Assembly (NCBI RefSeq): GCF_000143415.4
Contig: NW_003314285.1
Span: forward strand, 272,896-336,895
Length of the DNA: 64,000 bases
DNA from: Selaginella moellendorffii
Lineage: Eukaryota > Streptophyta > Lycopodiopsida > Selaginellales > Selaginellaceae
Direction: 5' to 3'
The notes under the pieces are model-generated. The model was given only the letters and a program-made list of their open reading frames with translations, had not been told where the DNA came from and searched no databases. Positions 34,935 to 46,972 of the stretch are shown piece after piece (the stretch's first letter is position 1; each line of letters opens with the position of its first letter). The translations under genes were made by a program, and so were the position numbers.

Positions 34935-37900
34935 TCAGCTACTATTGATGTGCTCCAGCTCGCTTTCGTCCTGCGCTTCCAAACTGTTCTGTTGGCTCCA
35001 GAGCTGAGCATACCGCCCATTGTTACTCACTAGTGTCTCGTGTGATCCTCGCTCCACCACCTTGCCACTCTCCAAGACAATAATCTGATCACACAAAGTG
35101 TGAAGCTCTTGCAAAGCTTCTAAGCAGAAGATAAACATCTACCTCGTCGCAGTTCATTGCTGTTGTGAGACGGTGAGCGATGAATATGGCAGTCCTGTCA
35201 GCCGCGAGCGACTTGAGAGACGATAGAATTTCTGCCTCGGTTGTGGAATCCAGAGAGCTCGTTGCTTCATCACACAACCTGATAAAAAAAACGCTTCATG
35301 AAACGGTCACAGGAACAACACAACTGGCTTACAAGATTGGCGCGGATTTGAGGAATGCTCTTGCCAACGCTACTCTTTGCTTCTCTCCTCCACTCAGCTG
35401 CAAAGCGAGAGACGCGTAAATTGACGGAAGTAAAGAGCTTTGAATACCTTCAGCCCCCTCTCGCCAACCATGGTTTCATATTGCTTTGGGAACTTGAGAA
35501 TTGACTCATGAATGGCAGCTTGTTTAGCGGCTTCATATACCTGTTCGTCAAGTTAAGTACCGCACGGACAAAGAAAGGGCTTACCTCTTCCTCAGTTGCT
35601 GATAGCCGACCATACTGAATGTTGTAGAAGATAGTATCATTGAAAAGAACCTGAGGGACGATGCCAAATCCATAAGTGAAATGCAAATTAGTTAGGGAAC
35701 AGTTCACCGTGTCTTGCGGTACTACTCCAATAGAAGATCGCAGGCTTTCCAGCGTCACATCTTTGATATCCTGATCGCCAATCTTCACCTGTAATCCAGA
35801 TCCTTGAGCACTACGTTCACTTTCCAGCAAACAAGCTTACCGTTCCAGAGTTGCAGTCGTAAAACCTATAAAGAACTCTCAAAATGGTCGACTTCCCTGT
35901 ACTTGTCGGTTAACACAGACACAGCATAAACGTAGCTTACCGCTTCCACTAGACCCGACAATAGCAAGACTCTTTCCTCCGGGAACTTCGAAAGACAATC
36001 CGTTCAAAATCTGTCTGTCTGGTCCATATCTGCAACGAATGCGCTACTTAGAGACTGGCAGTAATCCCCAAAATGGTCTTACCCAAAGTGAACATTATCG
36101 AACTTTATGCTTCTTTGGTGTGATGCCAATGATTTCGCATTGGGATTATCAGCAATGTCCGGCTTTACCTGAATATATCGATCAATATCAAGCTAAGAAA
36201 TATCCACGGAACCATTTACCTCAAGAAGTTTAAACATTTCATGCATGTCAATAAGGCTCTGTCGCGTTTCACGATAGACAGTACCCAGAAAATTAAGGGG
36301 CAGAGACAACTGAAAGAGCAAACCATTGACCATAACCTGCACAAAAAGAAAGGATGACAAAAAAAAAAAAAACACCAAAACATAACACCAGAAAACGGAA
36401 AACGATTGTACTTACAAGATCCCCAATGGTTATTGATCCTTTCAAAATCCCGTCAATGCACATGATCATTGCTGCAGACAATGCGGCGCTGAAGATCACA
36501 TTCTGGCCGAAGTTTAGAGCAGCCAAGCTGCTTTGAGTCTTCAATGCAGCATGCTCGTATTCTGCATATAAGAAATCTTAAAACCATACCGAAAAAGAAA
36601 AACTCGACGTACTCTGTATATGTTCATCGTATTTATCCACTTCATGCTTCTCATTGTTGAAGTATTTCACAGTCTAGCATGTGAACAAAACTGGTCAGCA
36701 GATCCGTCAAATCGAGCTTGCATACCTCATAGTTAATCAACGAATCAATCGCTCGGGTACCAGCAGCATTCTCGGCCTTATTCATTTCTTTTCTGAATTT
36801 TGTTCGCCACTAGAATTTGAAAGCATTAGAAGTACGTCCAAATCGCTGAATTCGGCAATACCTGTGTCACAATCAGTGTAAATGCCGTATAGGCTCCAAC
36901 GGTAACAGTAGTCACGATTGCAAACGAGCTTCCAAATTTGTAAGCCAGAATGCCTGCAACCATTGAAATCTGACAGCGGGTGCTGAGCTAGAACATCGTT
37001 TTCACAATGAAACGTACCTCCAGAAAAGTGGGCACCACGTTAAACACCATCGATGAGAGGATGAAATTTATGGCTCTTGTGCCTCGATCAATAATTCGAT
37101 GTAACGCTCCAGTCTGTCGGCTTAGGTGGAAGTTAAGGTCCAGGTTGTGAAGATGAAGGAACACCTGTAGACAACATAAACTCAACAATCAGCTACATTA
37201 CAATAGCAGACATGCCTGGCGAGACACATTCCGTATCGCTCCCTGAGCAACTTTAGCAAAGACTGTATTACGAAGCTCTGCACCAAAGAAATTTCAATAC
37301 ATCAGTGTCATAGCATATTCAGCGAAACTTTGAGTACTTACCGTTACATGCAGATGCTCCTGCTCGAGCAAGACCATAACCGATAAGCACAGAGACTGGA
37401 GCAGCATAAGCCGCAGAAGCCAGAGTCACTTCTTGTGACACTCCCGTTGCAGCAGCCAAACCATCCACCGCATGCTTGAACAGAAATGGAACTTGTACGT
37501 TCAGAACCTGCACATACGCATAGATGAGAGGTGACATAGGAAGAACGAAAAATGATACTTGCCTTGCCACCAATTAAAAGAGCCAGCGAGACGACGACTC
37601 TCCTGCGAAACTCTAAGTTCCCAGATGGCCAGATGTAAGCCGAGAGCGATCGCAAGATCTTTATGTCAGCAGCATTCTCTTCCACGAGAACATTAGCAGT
37701 GGCCGGAGTAGCAGCAGCTTTCGTGCTTTGCGTGGAAGCGTCGGTTTTCTTCTCGATCTCAGTCGCGTAAGTGGCGACGAAAGCTTGGCTTGCGGCTGGA
37801 GCACAAGAAATTCGGTATCCATCTCGCCTTATGTCTCCGGCCTGTCAAAACTGCTCAGCAAAGTAAGATGATGAAACAAGAGAAACAAAAGGCGCACCAG

Positions 37901-38050
37901 ACGTGACGATCGAGCAGGCAGTCCAGAGAATAATCCGCCATGAGCATCAAAATGCCGGTTACAATGCTGAAAGCATTGCACGGCCCCTCGGTCCCAGATT
38001 ATCCTGCCCGCGCTCTTCAAGCTCGCTCTCGATCTCAAGATGCTCATCAT
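34935..38050 (-). CDS. Mitochondrial half-size ABC transporter, ATM type (ABCB subfamily)
   Basis: Nineteen exons sum to 2145 nt (714 residues): 37898-38050, 37563-37841, 37342-37507, 37216-37277, 37018-37164, 36862-36969, 36726-36809, 36613-36673, 36416-36561, 36220-36336, 36083-36168, 35941-36029, 35841-35896, 35708-35788, 35585-35650, 35448-35540, 35333-35397, 35143-35278 and 34935-35084. An Arg/Ser-rich N-terminus suits mitochondrial import. The membrane domain ([49 protein letters not shown]) and the nucleotide-binding domain (Walker A GSSGSGKST split by an intron, Q-loop [34 protein letters not shown]) match Arabidopsis ATM3. ATM proteins export a glutathione-linked sulfur compound for cytosolic Fe-S and Mo-cofactor synthesis. 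Introns 2 and 4 have GC donors. Confidence 0.95.
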
Positions 38051-38326
38051 CCTCGCCTGTAAAACCTAGCCTAAACTAGCACCGGGAAGCGAAGCGATCG
38101 ACCTGATCGCGATTCCACTACATACGCACCTCTTGCAATCGTCCCGATCGATGCCGCCAGCTGGATTGATGCTGCGCGAGCTGGATCGATGGCAGCGCCC
38201 TGACCTGATTGCGAGCGAGCGCCGTCAAATCACTTGCAAGGGTTTTACATAGAAGAATTATTGGTCTGCCAACGTGGAAATACGTGGCGCGCAACTAGAA
38301 ACGTGGAAGCTTTGCTGGCGGCCAGA

Positions 38327-40032
38327 TCAACCGTCCATGGAGAATACACACTTGATGCAAGAACCGGACGAGAGAAGCTTCACTCCTTCGTTTACTTCTG
38401 AGAATGGTAGCCTGTGAGTGATGTATCCGTCGAGATTGATTTCCTAGACGATCCACGAAAACTTAGAATCCTTCCAGCTTGATCAATCTAAACAAACCTT
38501 TGTGGAGCACATATCGACGAGCTTCCGCATGTCGGATTTGCCCCTGAATCCACCGAAGTATCCCGACTTGAGTTGGCGACCCGAGAGGAGAATCACGGGT
38601 GGGAATGTCACCATCTCATCGGGCCTGGGAGCTCCAACCATGACCGTTGTTCCATACTAAACAATCCAGGAGGTAATAGTTAGCAAGCACACTGCTGGAA
38701 ACTAGCAGAGCTTTTCACTCACGCCTGTGGTGCTTAGCAAAGCTTGTACCAACAGATTAGGCTTGCCGACGCATTCAAAGCAGTAGTCGACTCCTCCATT
38801 CGTGAGCTCGAGAAGCACCTGAGAGAGAGTGAGAGAACCATTAGAGCTCGGGTGATAAAGACGAGAGTTAGAACACACAACCTCATGAAGCGGCGCTTCG
38901 TGGTCCTGTGGATTTAGACACTCGGTCGCACCAAATGCTCTGGCTGCGCAGAAAAAACGCTTAGCACTTCCGTGTATTTGACGAGTAAAACACCAGCTGA
39001 CCAGCTTCGAATTTTCGAGGTAAGATATCGATCCCAATTATCCGAGTTGCACCGGCGATTCGAGCGCCCTCGACAGCCTGAAAAGCAAATGATTTCTCTT
39101 CCAGAACTTTAGGGAAAGCTATAGAGTACGTACTGCTAGCCCGACGGTTCCCAGTCCAATTACAGCAACAGTGGAGCCGGCTTCGACGTTTGCCAAGTTT
39201 AATGCGGATCCCAAGCCTGGAAACAACGATATCAGAGAAGGAATGCGCAAGCAAGGAGGAACGTACCGGTGGGAACTCCACAGCCCAGAAGACAAGCTTT
39301 CTCCAGTGGAACCGGATCAACTTTGACAACCGAGGTCTTGTCCAGCACCGTGTACTCCGTGAAGGTGGACGTGTTCACGAAGTGGTGAATGGCACTGCCG
39401 TCAAGCGAAGAGAACCGTGCCGTGCCATCGAGAGGCATGAAAGGCGTGAACAAGTTCCCGAAGCTGACCTCGCAGTGGTTCGTGGTGGAGAGCTTGCAGA
39501 GCTTGCATTTCCCGCATTCCCCTTGGTAGACGCAAATGACATGGTCGCCGGGAGCAAACTCCGTCACTCCCTCGCCAACGCTCTCCACAACTCTGGTTGG
39601 ATTGAGAAGATCACATAAAAAAAAAGCAAGAGTAAGAAACACACTCCTCAGATCAGGACAAAAGGGGGAATATGGCAGAAGAGAAATTCACTCTTTACCC
39701 AGATCCCTCGTGCCCAAGAATCACCGGATACTTGAGCGTGCCCTGTCAAACAAAAGGATTAACACGGAGCAAAGAGATTGGAAGAGTTTGAGCACAAACT
39801 TACCCAGTCTGCGATGGTGATGTCCGTGTGACACAGCGACGAGTAAAGGACTTGCATGCGAATCTCTCCAGATTTTGGCGGCTCCACATTGATCGTCTCC
39901 AGCTCAAACTCCGATCCAGCGCTGTGGAGAACAGCAGCTGGAGAGAAAGAAGAAAATCACGATCGACAGCCAAAACAAAGTCAAGCGAAGCATACCTCTG
40001 CATTGAATTGCTCTCCCGACTGTAGACGCCAT
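38327..40032 (-). CDS. Zinc-dependent alcohol dehydrogenase (MDR superfamily)
   Basis: Ten exons sum to 1134 nt (377 residues): 39996-40032, 39804-39937, 39699-39742, 39267-39592, 39134-39216, 39002-39077, 38882-38943, 38723-38818, 38498-38656 and 38327-38443. Catalytic zinc ligands are C48 (SLCHTD) and H68 (GHEGSG), plus the Cys of LLGCGVPTG. Structural zinc ligands are C98, C101, C104 and C112. The NAD-binding loop is GLGTVGLA, followed by an Asp (GIDILP) that prefers NAD over NADP. It belongs with plant ADH-like proteins (class III/P related); the substrate is uncertain. It is transcribed in the same direction as the ABC transporter, with its stop codon 276 bp upstream of that gene's start. 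Confidence 0.94.
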
Positions 40033-40526
40033 TGGGATCCGCGCAAGCAGCGCCGGCGACTACTTATACGAGAATTCTCCAGAATATACGCCATCGCTCG
40101 GTCGCGTGGACCCAAGACCGAAACCCTAGCTGCTAGCCATTAAAAGACGAAATTTTAGGGTTCTTGAACTGGAAAGCCCTTGTCCCCGCGATCACTCGGC
40201 ACACCAGCATCGCGTGGAGATCATCCGCCCCATCCTCGTCCGATAGATCCACTCCAATCGCTCGTTTGTTTGGAGCCAATCGTGTGAGCCAGCGATGATC
40301 TCGACGATGTTCTTGGACGAGTCCCTGCGGCCTAGCTCCGTCACTGCAGCGACATGGAGCACACCACAATGGTCCAGCAGGACACCAATACTCTTAGATA
40401 ATGATAAGCTCCTTTTCCTAGTTAGATCTGTTTGGTTTGTTCTTCATTTTCTCATGGTATCCCCGATAACTGCTAAGGGTTTTTTTTTGCCTGAATAAAA
40501 GCTCGATCTTTATTTGGATTGAAATT
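40033..40526. other. Promoter of the ADH gene and spacer
   Basis: No TATA box or coding region was recognised with confidence. A short minus-strand frame (40133-40369) contains RLAPNKRAIGVDL, which might be an old gene fragment, but this is too weak to call. Confidence 0.4.
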
Positions 40527-41441
40527 CTATGGCTCGCAAAGATTTACAGCAGAAAGATTTCGAGACTCAAGTTCAAGTGCTCCACGCTCTTGCTCTATCT
40601 GCTCAGAAGCTTGACGCTCATGCTCGATCATACGAAATATATACTGCTGCAGCCAAAACAGATCAAACTCAACGTAGTAGTCACCCTTCACATGAGCAGT
40701 GAAAGACGACACTGGAAACTTCACCACAAAGCGCTCTCGGTTCTGCTCATTGCAAAACTCGGGACCAAACTGGATCTCCATGGCATCCTTCCCGCTCTCC
40801 CTGGCTACAAACGTAAACTCGTCACCAGGTCGCGCAATCTTCACCCCGATCGCCACCAAGCAGCCCGACTCCACCCACAGATCCAAAACCTCCCTTAAAA
40901 CTTCCAGTGGCTCGTTCTTGTAGGCCACCTCCAACACCGCCCGCGCTGGCTGCGCGAGCGACGACCCGGAGAAGAAGCAAGCGTCCGGCTCCTTGTTGCC
41001 GGTGATGGTCCGGAGGCGAGACGCTCCAGTGCCCGTGATCACTTTTGTAAGAGAGGCTAGCCCAATACCCGGGATCTGGATGATGCAAAAGATGATGGAG
41101 CGCTCTAGCGCAGATGACACGGTGCTGTGGACTATTGACGGATCCCCATAGGCCAAAACCTCACCCCTCCTGTACTCTAGCCTCCAACTCGAGTCGCAGG
41201 CGTCGTACACACCCCATGGGACATTTGTGGCCACGACAAATCGTCCCGGCTGCCCTCTGCTGTAGGCGGCAACCGCTTGCTTCAATCCGGCTTCCAAAGC
41301 GTCCATACAAATTGCTTGCCCAAACTCCCTAAATATCCAGTAAGATCTCATGTCCTTTTTCTCCTCACTGCAAGATTGATCAAAAGTGAGTTTCATCATG
41401 TGTAAAGATGTGGATCCGGGGGAGTTCTCGAAATGGTCCAA
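40527..41441 (-). CDS. PD-(D/E)XK-nuclease-fold-like hypothetical protein
   Basis: One frame of 304 codons; Met31 (41351, MRSYWIFREFGQ) is an alternative and perhaps better start. The middle contains NKEPDACFFSG then ARAVLEVAYKNEPLEVLREVLDLW and LVAIGVKI, an arrangement recalling the PD...EVxY core of Uma2-like and fungal restriction-endonuclease-fold proteins. The final Lys of a standard ExK is not clearly placed, so activity is doubtful. The C-terminus is Glu/Gln-rich and helical. No signal peptide or membrane segment is visible. Function is not known; it may be a transferred or TE-associated gene. Upstream exons are possible. Confidence 0.5.
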   Translation of the reverse strand: MDHFENSPGSTSLHMMKLTFDQSCSEEKKDMRSYWIFREFGQAICMDALEAGLKQAVAAYSRGQPGRFVVATNVPWGVYDACDSSWRLEYRRGEVLAYGDPSIVHSTVSSALERSIIFCIIQIPGIGLASLTKVITGTGASRLRTITGNKEPDACFFSGSSLAQPARAVLEVAYKNEPLEVLREVLDLWVESGCLVAIGVKIARPGDEFTFVARESGKDAMEIQFGPEFCNEQNRERFVVKFPVSSFTAHVKGDYYVEFDLFWLQQYIFRMIEHERQASEQIEQERGALELESRNLSAVNLCEP

Positions 41442-43213
41442 GGACGGTTAACTGGTGCTGATCATCACGCGCTGAACAGATCTGCGGACAGGTTATCCAA
41501 ATGGTTGGGATGGAACAAGGTTCACAGGCGTTCATAAGGGGTGGGACATCAACTTGACGGGCAAAAAAGAGCCGCATGCTTGCTACTGGAGCGGTAGTGC
41601 TTCTGGGAACAACCTCCGGCCATTATAGAAACCACATGTAGTGAGTCTATGAGCAAGCTCTCTAAAGACTTGCTTCTCTGGCACGTCACTGATACAAACA
41701 AAAGCGGGACATGCTGTTCATGTGGAGGTCACTTGGAGCATGAGATTCCATAACCGAGTCTTGTCAAAGTTCCACACATTCCTGCTCTAGGGACTTGCTG
41801 GAGGACTCAGAGTTTTACATTAGGCCTCTTTGAACTTCAACGACGTCTCTTGTGTACGCTTGATCAGCACCTGTGTAGACCTCAAGTCTCCACTTGTGGA
41901 TGCAGCTCTATACCTAATCACATGCTGCTACCCGGATTGTGACATTAGTAGTTCCATGCCTTGGCATTGAATCAAAGCTAACCAATCATGTTGCTAGATT
42001 TAGCCTCAAAAGGATGTTCAAGGCTTTGGAAGAATGAAAAGAGAGAGAAAGACAAGAATTTCAATATATGTAAAGGTGGTTCTTGATTTGGTGTTGTAGT
42101 TTAACATTAGAAAGGCATTGTTAATTGCCATGACAATTCATTAGTTGACCTTTACTCCTCATCTAATAGCCCATGAGCAAGGTGCACCTTTAATGAAGAT
42201 TGAAGTCAATGATTTTTTCTGTTTTTTCTTTGATCTCATCATTATTATTTATTTTCTCTCAGAAATGAGAATAAATAATAATGATGAGATCAAAGAAAAA
42301 TCAGAAGAAATCATTTGTCAAATGTTTGCCGTGACAATTAATTACAAAAACATTAGTTGACCTTTACTCCTCATAATAGTCCTAATTTTGGAGAACCAGT
42401 AATGAAGATTGGAGTCACCCATTGACAATGCTTTTCTAATGTTGAACCACAACATTTATAATATTTTTGCAACAATTAGCATCCTTTATATAAACAACAT
42501 CTTAATTGTTGTAAATATAACAACAAATATTTTGCAACAATTAACATCCTTTATAATATTTTTGTTGACCATAATACCTTTTTTTTATATAAAGTGTTAA
42601 CTCAAAAAATATGTATAGATATAAATATGCTTTTTGATTTACAGAAACCAAGACGTTTTTGATAAATATTGATGTGGCATATTAGGATATCCAGATATTA
42701 ATATAGTGCTATATACATTACACATACTTATTAAGTGGAAATTGTTATTTGTATATTGTGAACATCAGTGGTAATTTCTAATCATATTATGAAGTAGCAT
42801 AATTTCCAGCAACAAAAGTGATATGTGCCTGTTACGTTGGCATGGAGAGCTTGTTGGACGTAAGCACCAAATGCTATTATTATTGTAATTTTTTTCTAAA
42901 ATTCTACCCAGTTCACCTCTTATAGTAGCTCCTTCCTTTGTACTATTTGCAATATTCTTAGACAAAAGAATTTTCAATTGTTCAATAAATCAAAATATTT
43001 ATTGTAGTAATTGTTTTTGTCCCATCCTCATTTATTAGTTTTGCTTGACCATCTTGCCCTTTACTTGCAAGTATGCCATTTGGAATAGCTGCAACCATAC
43101 TATTAATTGCATTAAAAAGTAAATGAGTAGATTCCAAAGATAATACATACATAAAGAAGTAACTTTAGACTAGAATTAATATAAAATATAATACTTCATT
43201 TAGATATTTTTTT
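41442..43213. other. AT-rich intergenic DNA
   Basis: About 1.8 kb without a credible gene, becoming very AT-rich after 42100. It contains a 200-bp direct repeat around a strong inverted repeat (see 42211-42312). It marks the change from genic to transposon-dominated DNA. Confidence 0.6.
42211..42312. repeat. 42-bp inverted repeat hairpin within a direct repeat
   Basis: Arms 42211-42252 and 42271-42312 are reverse complements with two mismatches (core TTTGATCTCATCATTATTAT) around an 18-nt loop. The flanks 42129-42213 and 42332-42424 share TTGACCTTTACTCCTCAT and TAATGAAGATTGxAGTCA, so the hairpin lies between copies of a direct repeat. It resembles a small MITE-like insertion. Confidence 0.75.
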
Positions 43214-43388
43214 TGTGAGTGCATGGAATATGGAAAGGGAATACAGAAAATATGCATATCAATTAACCCAAAAACCCTAGTTTATATATAGAAGCGAGTG
43301 GTCTGAATTGAAACCAATCCGATGGCTACCAAAATCCCACTACGCTAATATTAGTATACGGCATTGTAGCCGTACACTTGGCCTTACA
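43214..43388. repeat. LTR of element A (3' LTR)
   Basis: 175 bp, about 90% identical by eye to the LTRs of element C, with TG...CA termini. In minus-strand transcription terms it is the 3' LTR. Confidence 0.85.
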
Positions 43389-46300
43389 TCATCCCCTCCT
43401 TTCGGAATAATGGAAGACCATCAAGGTTCTCTTGTAAATGGGCCGGGATCAAGAGGAACGTCAGGAGGAGGCATCGGCAGATCTGTAGGTGGTATTAATT
43501 GCTCTTGATCCCTTGGTATGAAGCGTTTCAACTGCTGCATATGCACAATCTTTGGAGGATTGGCTTGCTAGATGTCATACCGGACCTCATAAACTTGTGG
43601 TCCAACTTGCCACAACACCTGATATGGTCCTTTCCACTAAGCAAGAAGCCCTTTATATAAACCATATACTGTAAGATGGGGAAAACAAACTAATACCAAG
43701 TCATCCATTTTGTACTTTGCAGGTGGACGATAATAGGAGTTGTAGCGCTGTTGTTGTCCCACTTGTACGTGGTCTAAGTGTTTGGCAGACTCCGCTCGAA
43801 CTAGTGGAAGAATGCTTGTCAAATACTGATCCCACGACCTAGCATCGGCAGCTCGTGGCAATTGCGAAGGTAAACCTAGCTCCATTGGTAATATTGGATC
43901 ATAACCATATAAAAGTTTATATGGTGAAGCACTAACAAAACTCTGCACCCTTGTCACATATGTATACCAAAGAGACGATAAATAACCATCCCAATCCAAA
44001 TGCTGAAAGTTCATGTACTTCGCGATCATCCTTTTGAACGTCTAAACGAGTCGTTCTACCAAACCATCTAATTGTGGATGATAATCACTCATGAAAGTGT
44101 GGCATATCCCTAACCGAGATGTCAAAACATGAAATACCTCAGCCATAAATGTGGGACCATTGTCCGAAAGAATCCACTCTAGATAGGAATGTTGAAACAC
44201 TACTCAATTGAAGAGGAAGTATTCAACAGCAATTGCAAAGGCGCTAACAAGAGTACTAACTTCCACTCAACGAATCAAGTAGTCAGAAGTAATAATAACA
44301 TACTCATTGCTAGAAGTCGATCGTGAAAAAGGTCCTATAAGATCAAACACCACCAACTCAAACAGACGGAAAACTACAATTGACTCCAACCGTCCTTCCG
44401 CAGCATGAGGGGGAGTATTACGAGCTTGGCACCAAATGCAGTTATGCACATACTGGATAACATCATGTTGCATCTCCGGCCAATAGAAAAACCTGCATAG
44501 CTTCTCGGTCACATGATGATGTCCCATATGCCCACCTAAAATAGGAGAATCATGGTAAGCATGGAGAAACCGTGGAATAAAGATAGAAGGCACCATCAGC
44601 CGTAAAGGATCATTAGGATCTGTCCCCACAAAATAAAGAAGGCCATCTTCAACGCGATATTGAGAATGTAAATGCCAGAATGGCAAGTCATCAACAAGTG
44701 ATGCAAGATTCTCAAACCCATCTCGAAACCTTCGAATCCATGGCTCAAGCTTTTGAGCCTCGTGAACCTCGTCAAGAGAAGGTAGATCCTGCTCTGCACC
44801 TTATGGACACTAAACATTAAGTATAGCAACCATCAATGGCATAGAATCCTTGTCTAGAAAGTTTACAAATGCCAGAATAACAGACTCATTAGAAATATGA
44901 GAAGAAAATGGAGAAGGAAGAGGAGCTTGAGAAAGGGCATTAGCATTACCCATAGAACTCCTAGGGCGATGAACAATATCAAAATCATATATTTGAAGCT
45001 TCAAAGCCCACTGAGCAGTACGACAAACTAGGTTCTTTCACTTCAATAATGAAGTAATGGCAGCATGGTCACCTTAAGTAACATTTGAGAACCATGTAGA
45101 TATGTATGAAGTTTTTCAAAACCCCAGACTACTGCTAAACACTCCTTCTTAGTCGTTGAATAATTCACCTCTCCTGGTTGTAATGTACAGTTTATATATG
45201 CAATGGGATGGCGCTGACCAAGCACGCTCGGGCTCTCTTGCATCAACACACCTCCAAAACCAATATCAAAAGCATCCACACGCAAAATAAAAAATCAAGT
45301 GTAGTTAGGATATGCTAAAATCGGAGGGGTTGTCAAGAGCTCTTTAAGATCCACAAATGCCCGTTCACAATCTAGAGACTAGATGAAAGATGACGTTGAT
45401 GACTTCAGCAATGCTTGCAACGGTGTAGTGCAATCAGAAAGATGATCCACAAAACGACCGAGATATTGCACCTTGCCTAGAAAGCGCTGCACATCATTCA
45501 CACACTTCGGAACTTTAGAATAGCTGTAAGTTTGTCAGGATCAACTTGCAAACCCTCATGAGAAATACGATACCTAAGATAAGTTGTGTCCTTGGACCCA
45601 AACACGCACTTCGACCACTTCAGCTTTAAACTAACGTCCCGTAGCTGATCCAACACTTTACAAAAATCACGAATGTGCTCCTCCCACGTCCCCTTCGAGT
45701 GGATCAAGACATCATCAATGAAGTCAGTAGTCACTTCTGCCATATCGCAAAGAACTTTGTCCATCATCCGTTAGAAAGTTGTTGGAACACTGTTCAAACC
45801 AAACGGTATCACCAAAAACTCATACAAACCAAATGGTGTACGAAAAGTAGTCTTAGGAATATCTTCTTCGGCCATCTGTACTTGCCAGTACCCAGAAGCA
45901 AGATCTAGCTTGGTGAACCAACGACTTCACCCTAGACGATCTGAGAGATTAGTAATGTGAGGATGAGGGTACACATTCGGGATTGTCACTTTGTTTAATG
46001 GATGATAGTTGATGTAGAAACGAATACTCCCATCAGACTTTATCACAAGATGAGGTTCACATGCTTAAGGACTCCGTGACTTCTGAATAACACCCTTCTC
46101 CAACATCTCCTTGACGTTTGCATATAAAATCTTGATTTCTTTGGGTGATCGATGATGAACAGGAACCTTGATTGGACAAGCATCCCTGGTTGGAATCGAA
46201 TGATGTGTGGCAATCTTAGCCCTAGACGATAAATCAAATTCAAAGAGATCAAAATACTCCTTCATGAGCTAGGCCACTGTTGCAGCACAAAGATTGTCGG

Positions 46301-46972
46301 AGGGATCGGAAAAGGGAAGAGTAGAACAAGATGGAAACATAGGAGGAAATAGTGGGGGGACAAAAGTAATGGAAGCAGAGGTAGAAGTAAAGAGACAAAA
46401 ATGTACGAAAGTGAGAGGAATGGATGAAATATAAGGAAGTATGAGACAAGGGGAGAAGCCTTAAAGTTACACTTGGCATGATTGCATTGCAACCAATCCA
46501 TATTAAGGATGAGGTCAGAAGCTTGACTCGGCACCACTTGAAATGATTGCTACCCAAGCTTGAAATCACCCATACGCACAACCAGGTTTGCCTCATCTCG
46601 TGCACATGTATATATACGGCCGTTGCCATAAAGAATGAAAATTAGTTCCGCTGCACGACACAACTATAGACGGCAACGTGTGGCAACAGGTCAAGCAATA
46701 GAAGATAAACTTGAATCTGTATCAACCAACATGGAGAGAATAATAGTAAACCTCTTGTTATAAAAACGAGCTTGGAAAGTAAACACTGCATGAACTGGTG
46801 CTGAGTGAACCCCTTGATGATACTCCCGAAAGAAAGATGGAAGGGTCACTAACTTATTTGTGCAAGATCCCTCTGTTACTCGCGGGACTCCTCGTTTCCC
46901 GGATGCATCTTGGTGTCCAGAACTTCCACTACAACAACACTAATAGGACGTTGTGATGCCAAGATCTCCACC
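43214..46972 (-). mobile_element. Degenerate Ty3/gypsy LTR retrotransposon A, 5' end lost in gap
   Basis: It starts with an LTR at 43214-43388 (TGTGAGTGCATGG...CTTACA) and a following purine tract on the minus strand. Pol remnants matching element C run from 43400 to 46960: GPY/F region, integrase (DGYLSSLWYTYVTRVQS, SDY..R), the GGHMGHHHVTEKL zinc region, RNase H (RVDAFDIGFGGVLMQE) and RT (FIDDVLIHS). Many stop codons and frameshifts split it into short frames. The gag part would lie in the adjoining assembly gap. It is not protein-coding as it stands. Confidence 0.9.

Noticed and set aside
40133-40369. 78-codon frame containing RLAPNKRAIGVDL
   Set aside because: It faintly recalls a methyltransferase-like segment, but it is too short and has no start context or neighbouring exons.
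43637-46265. Element A as coding for a working Pol
   Set aside because: Its frames are short and interrupted by many stops relative to element C.
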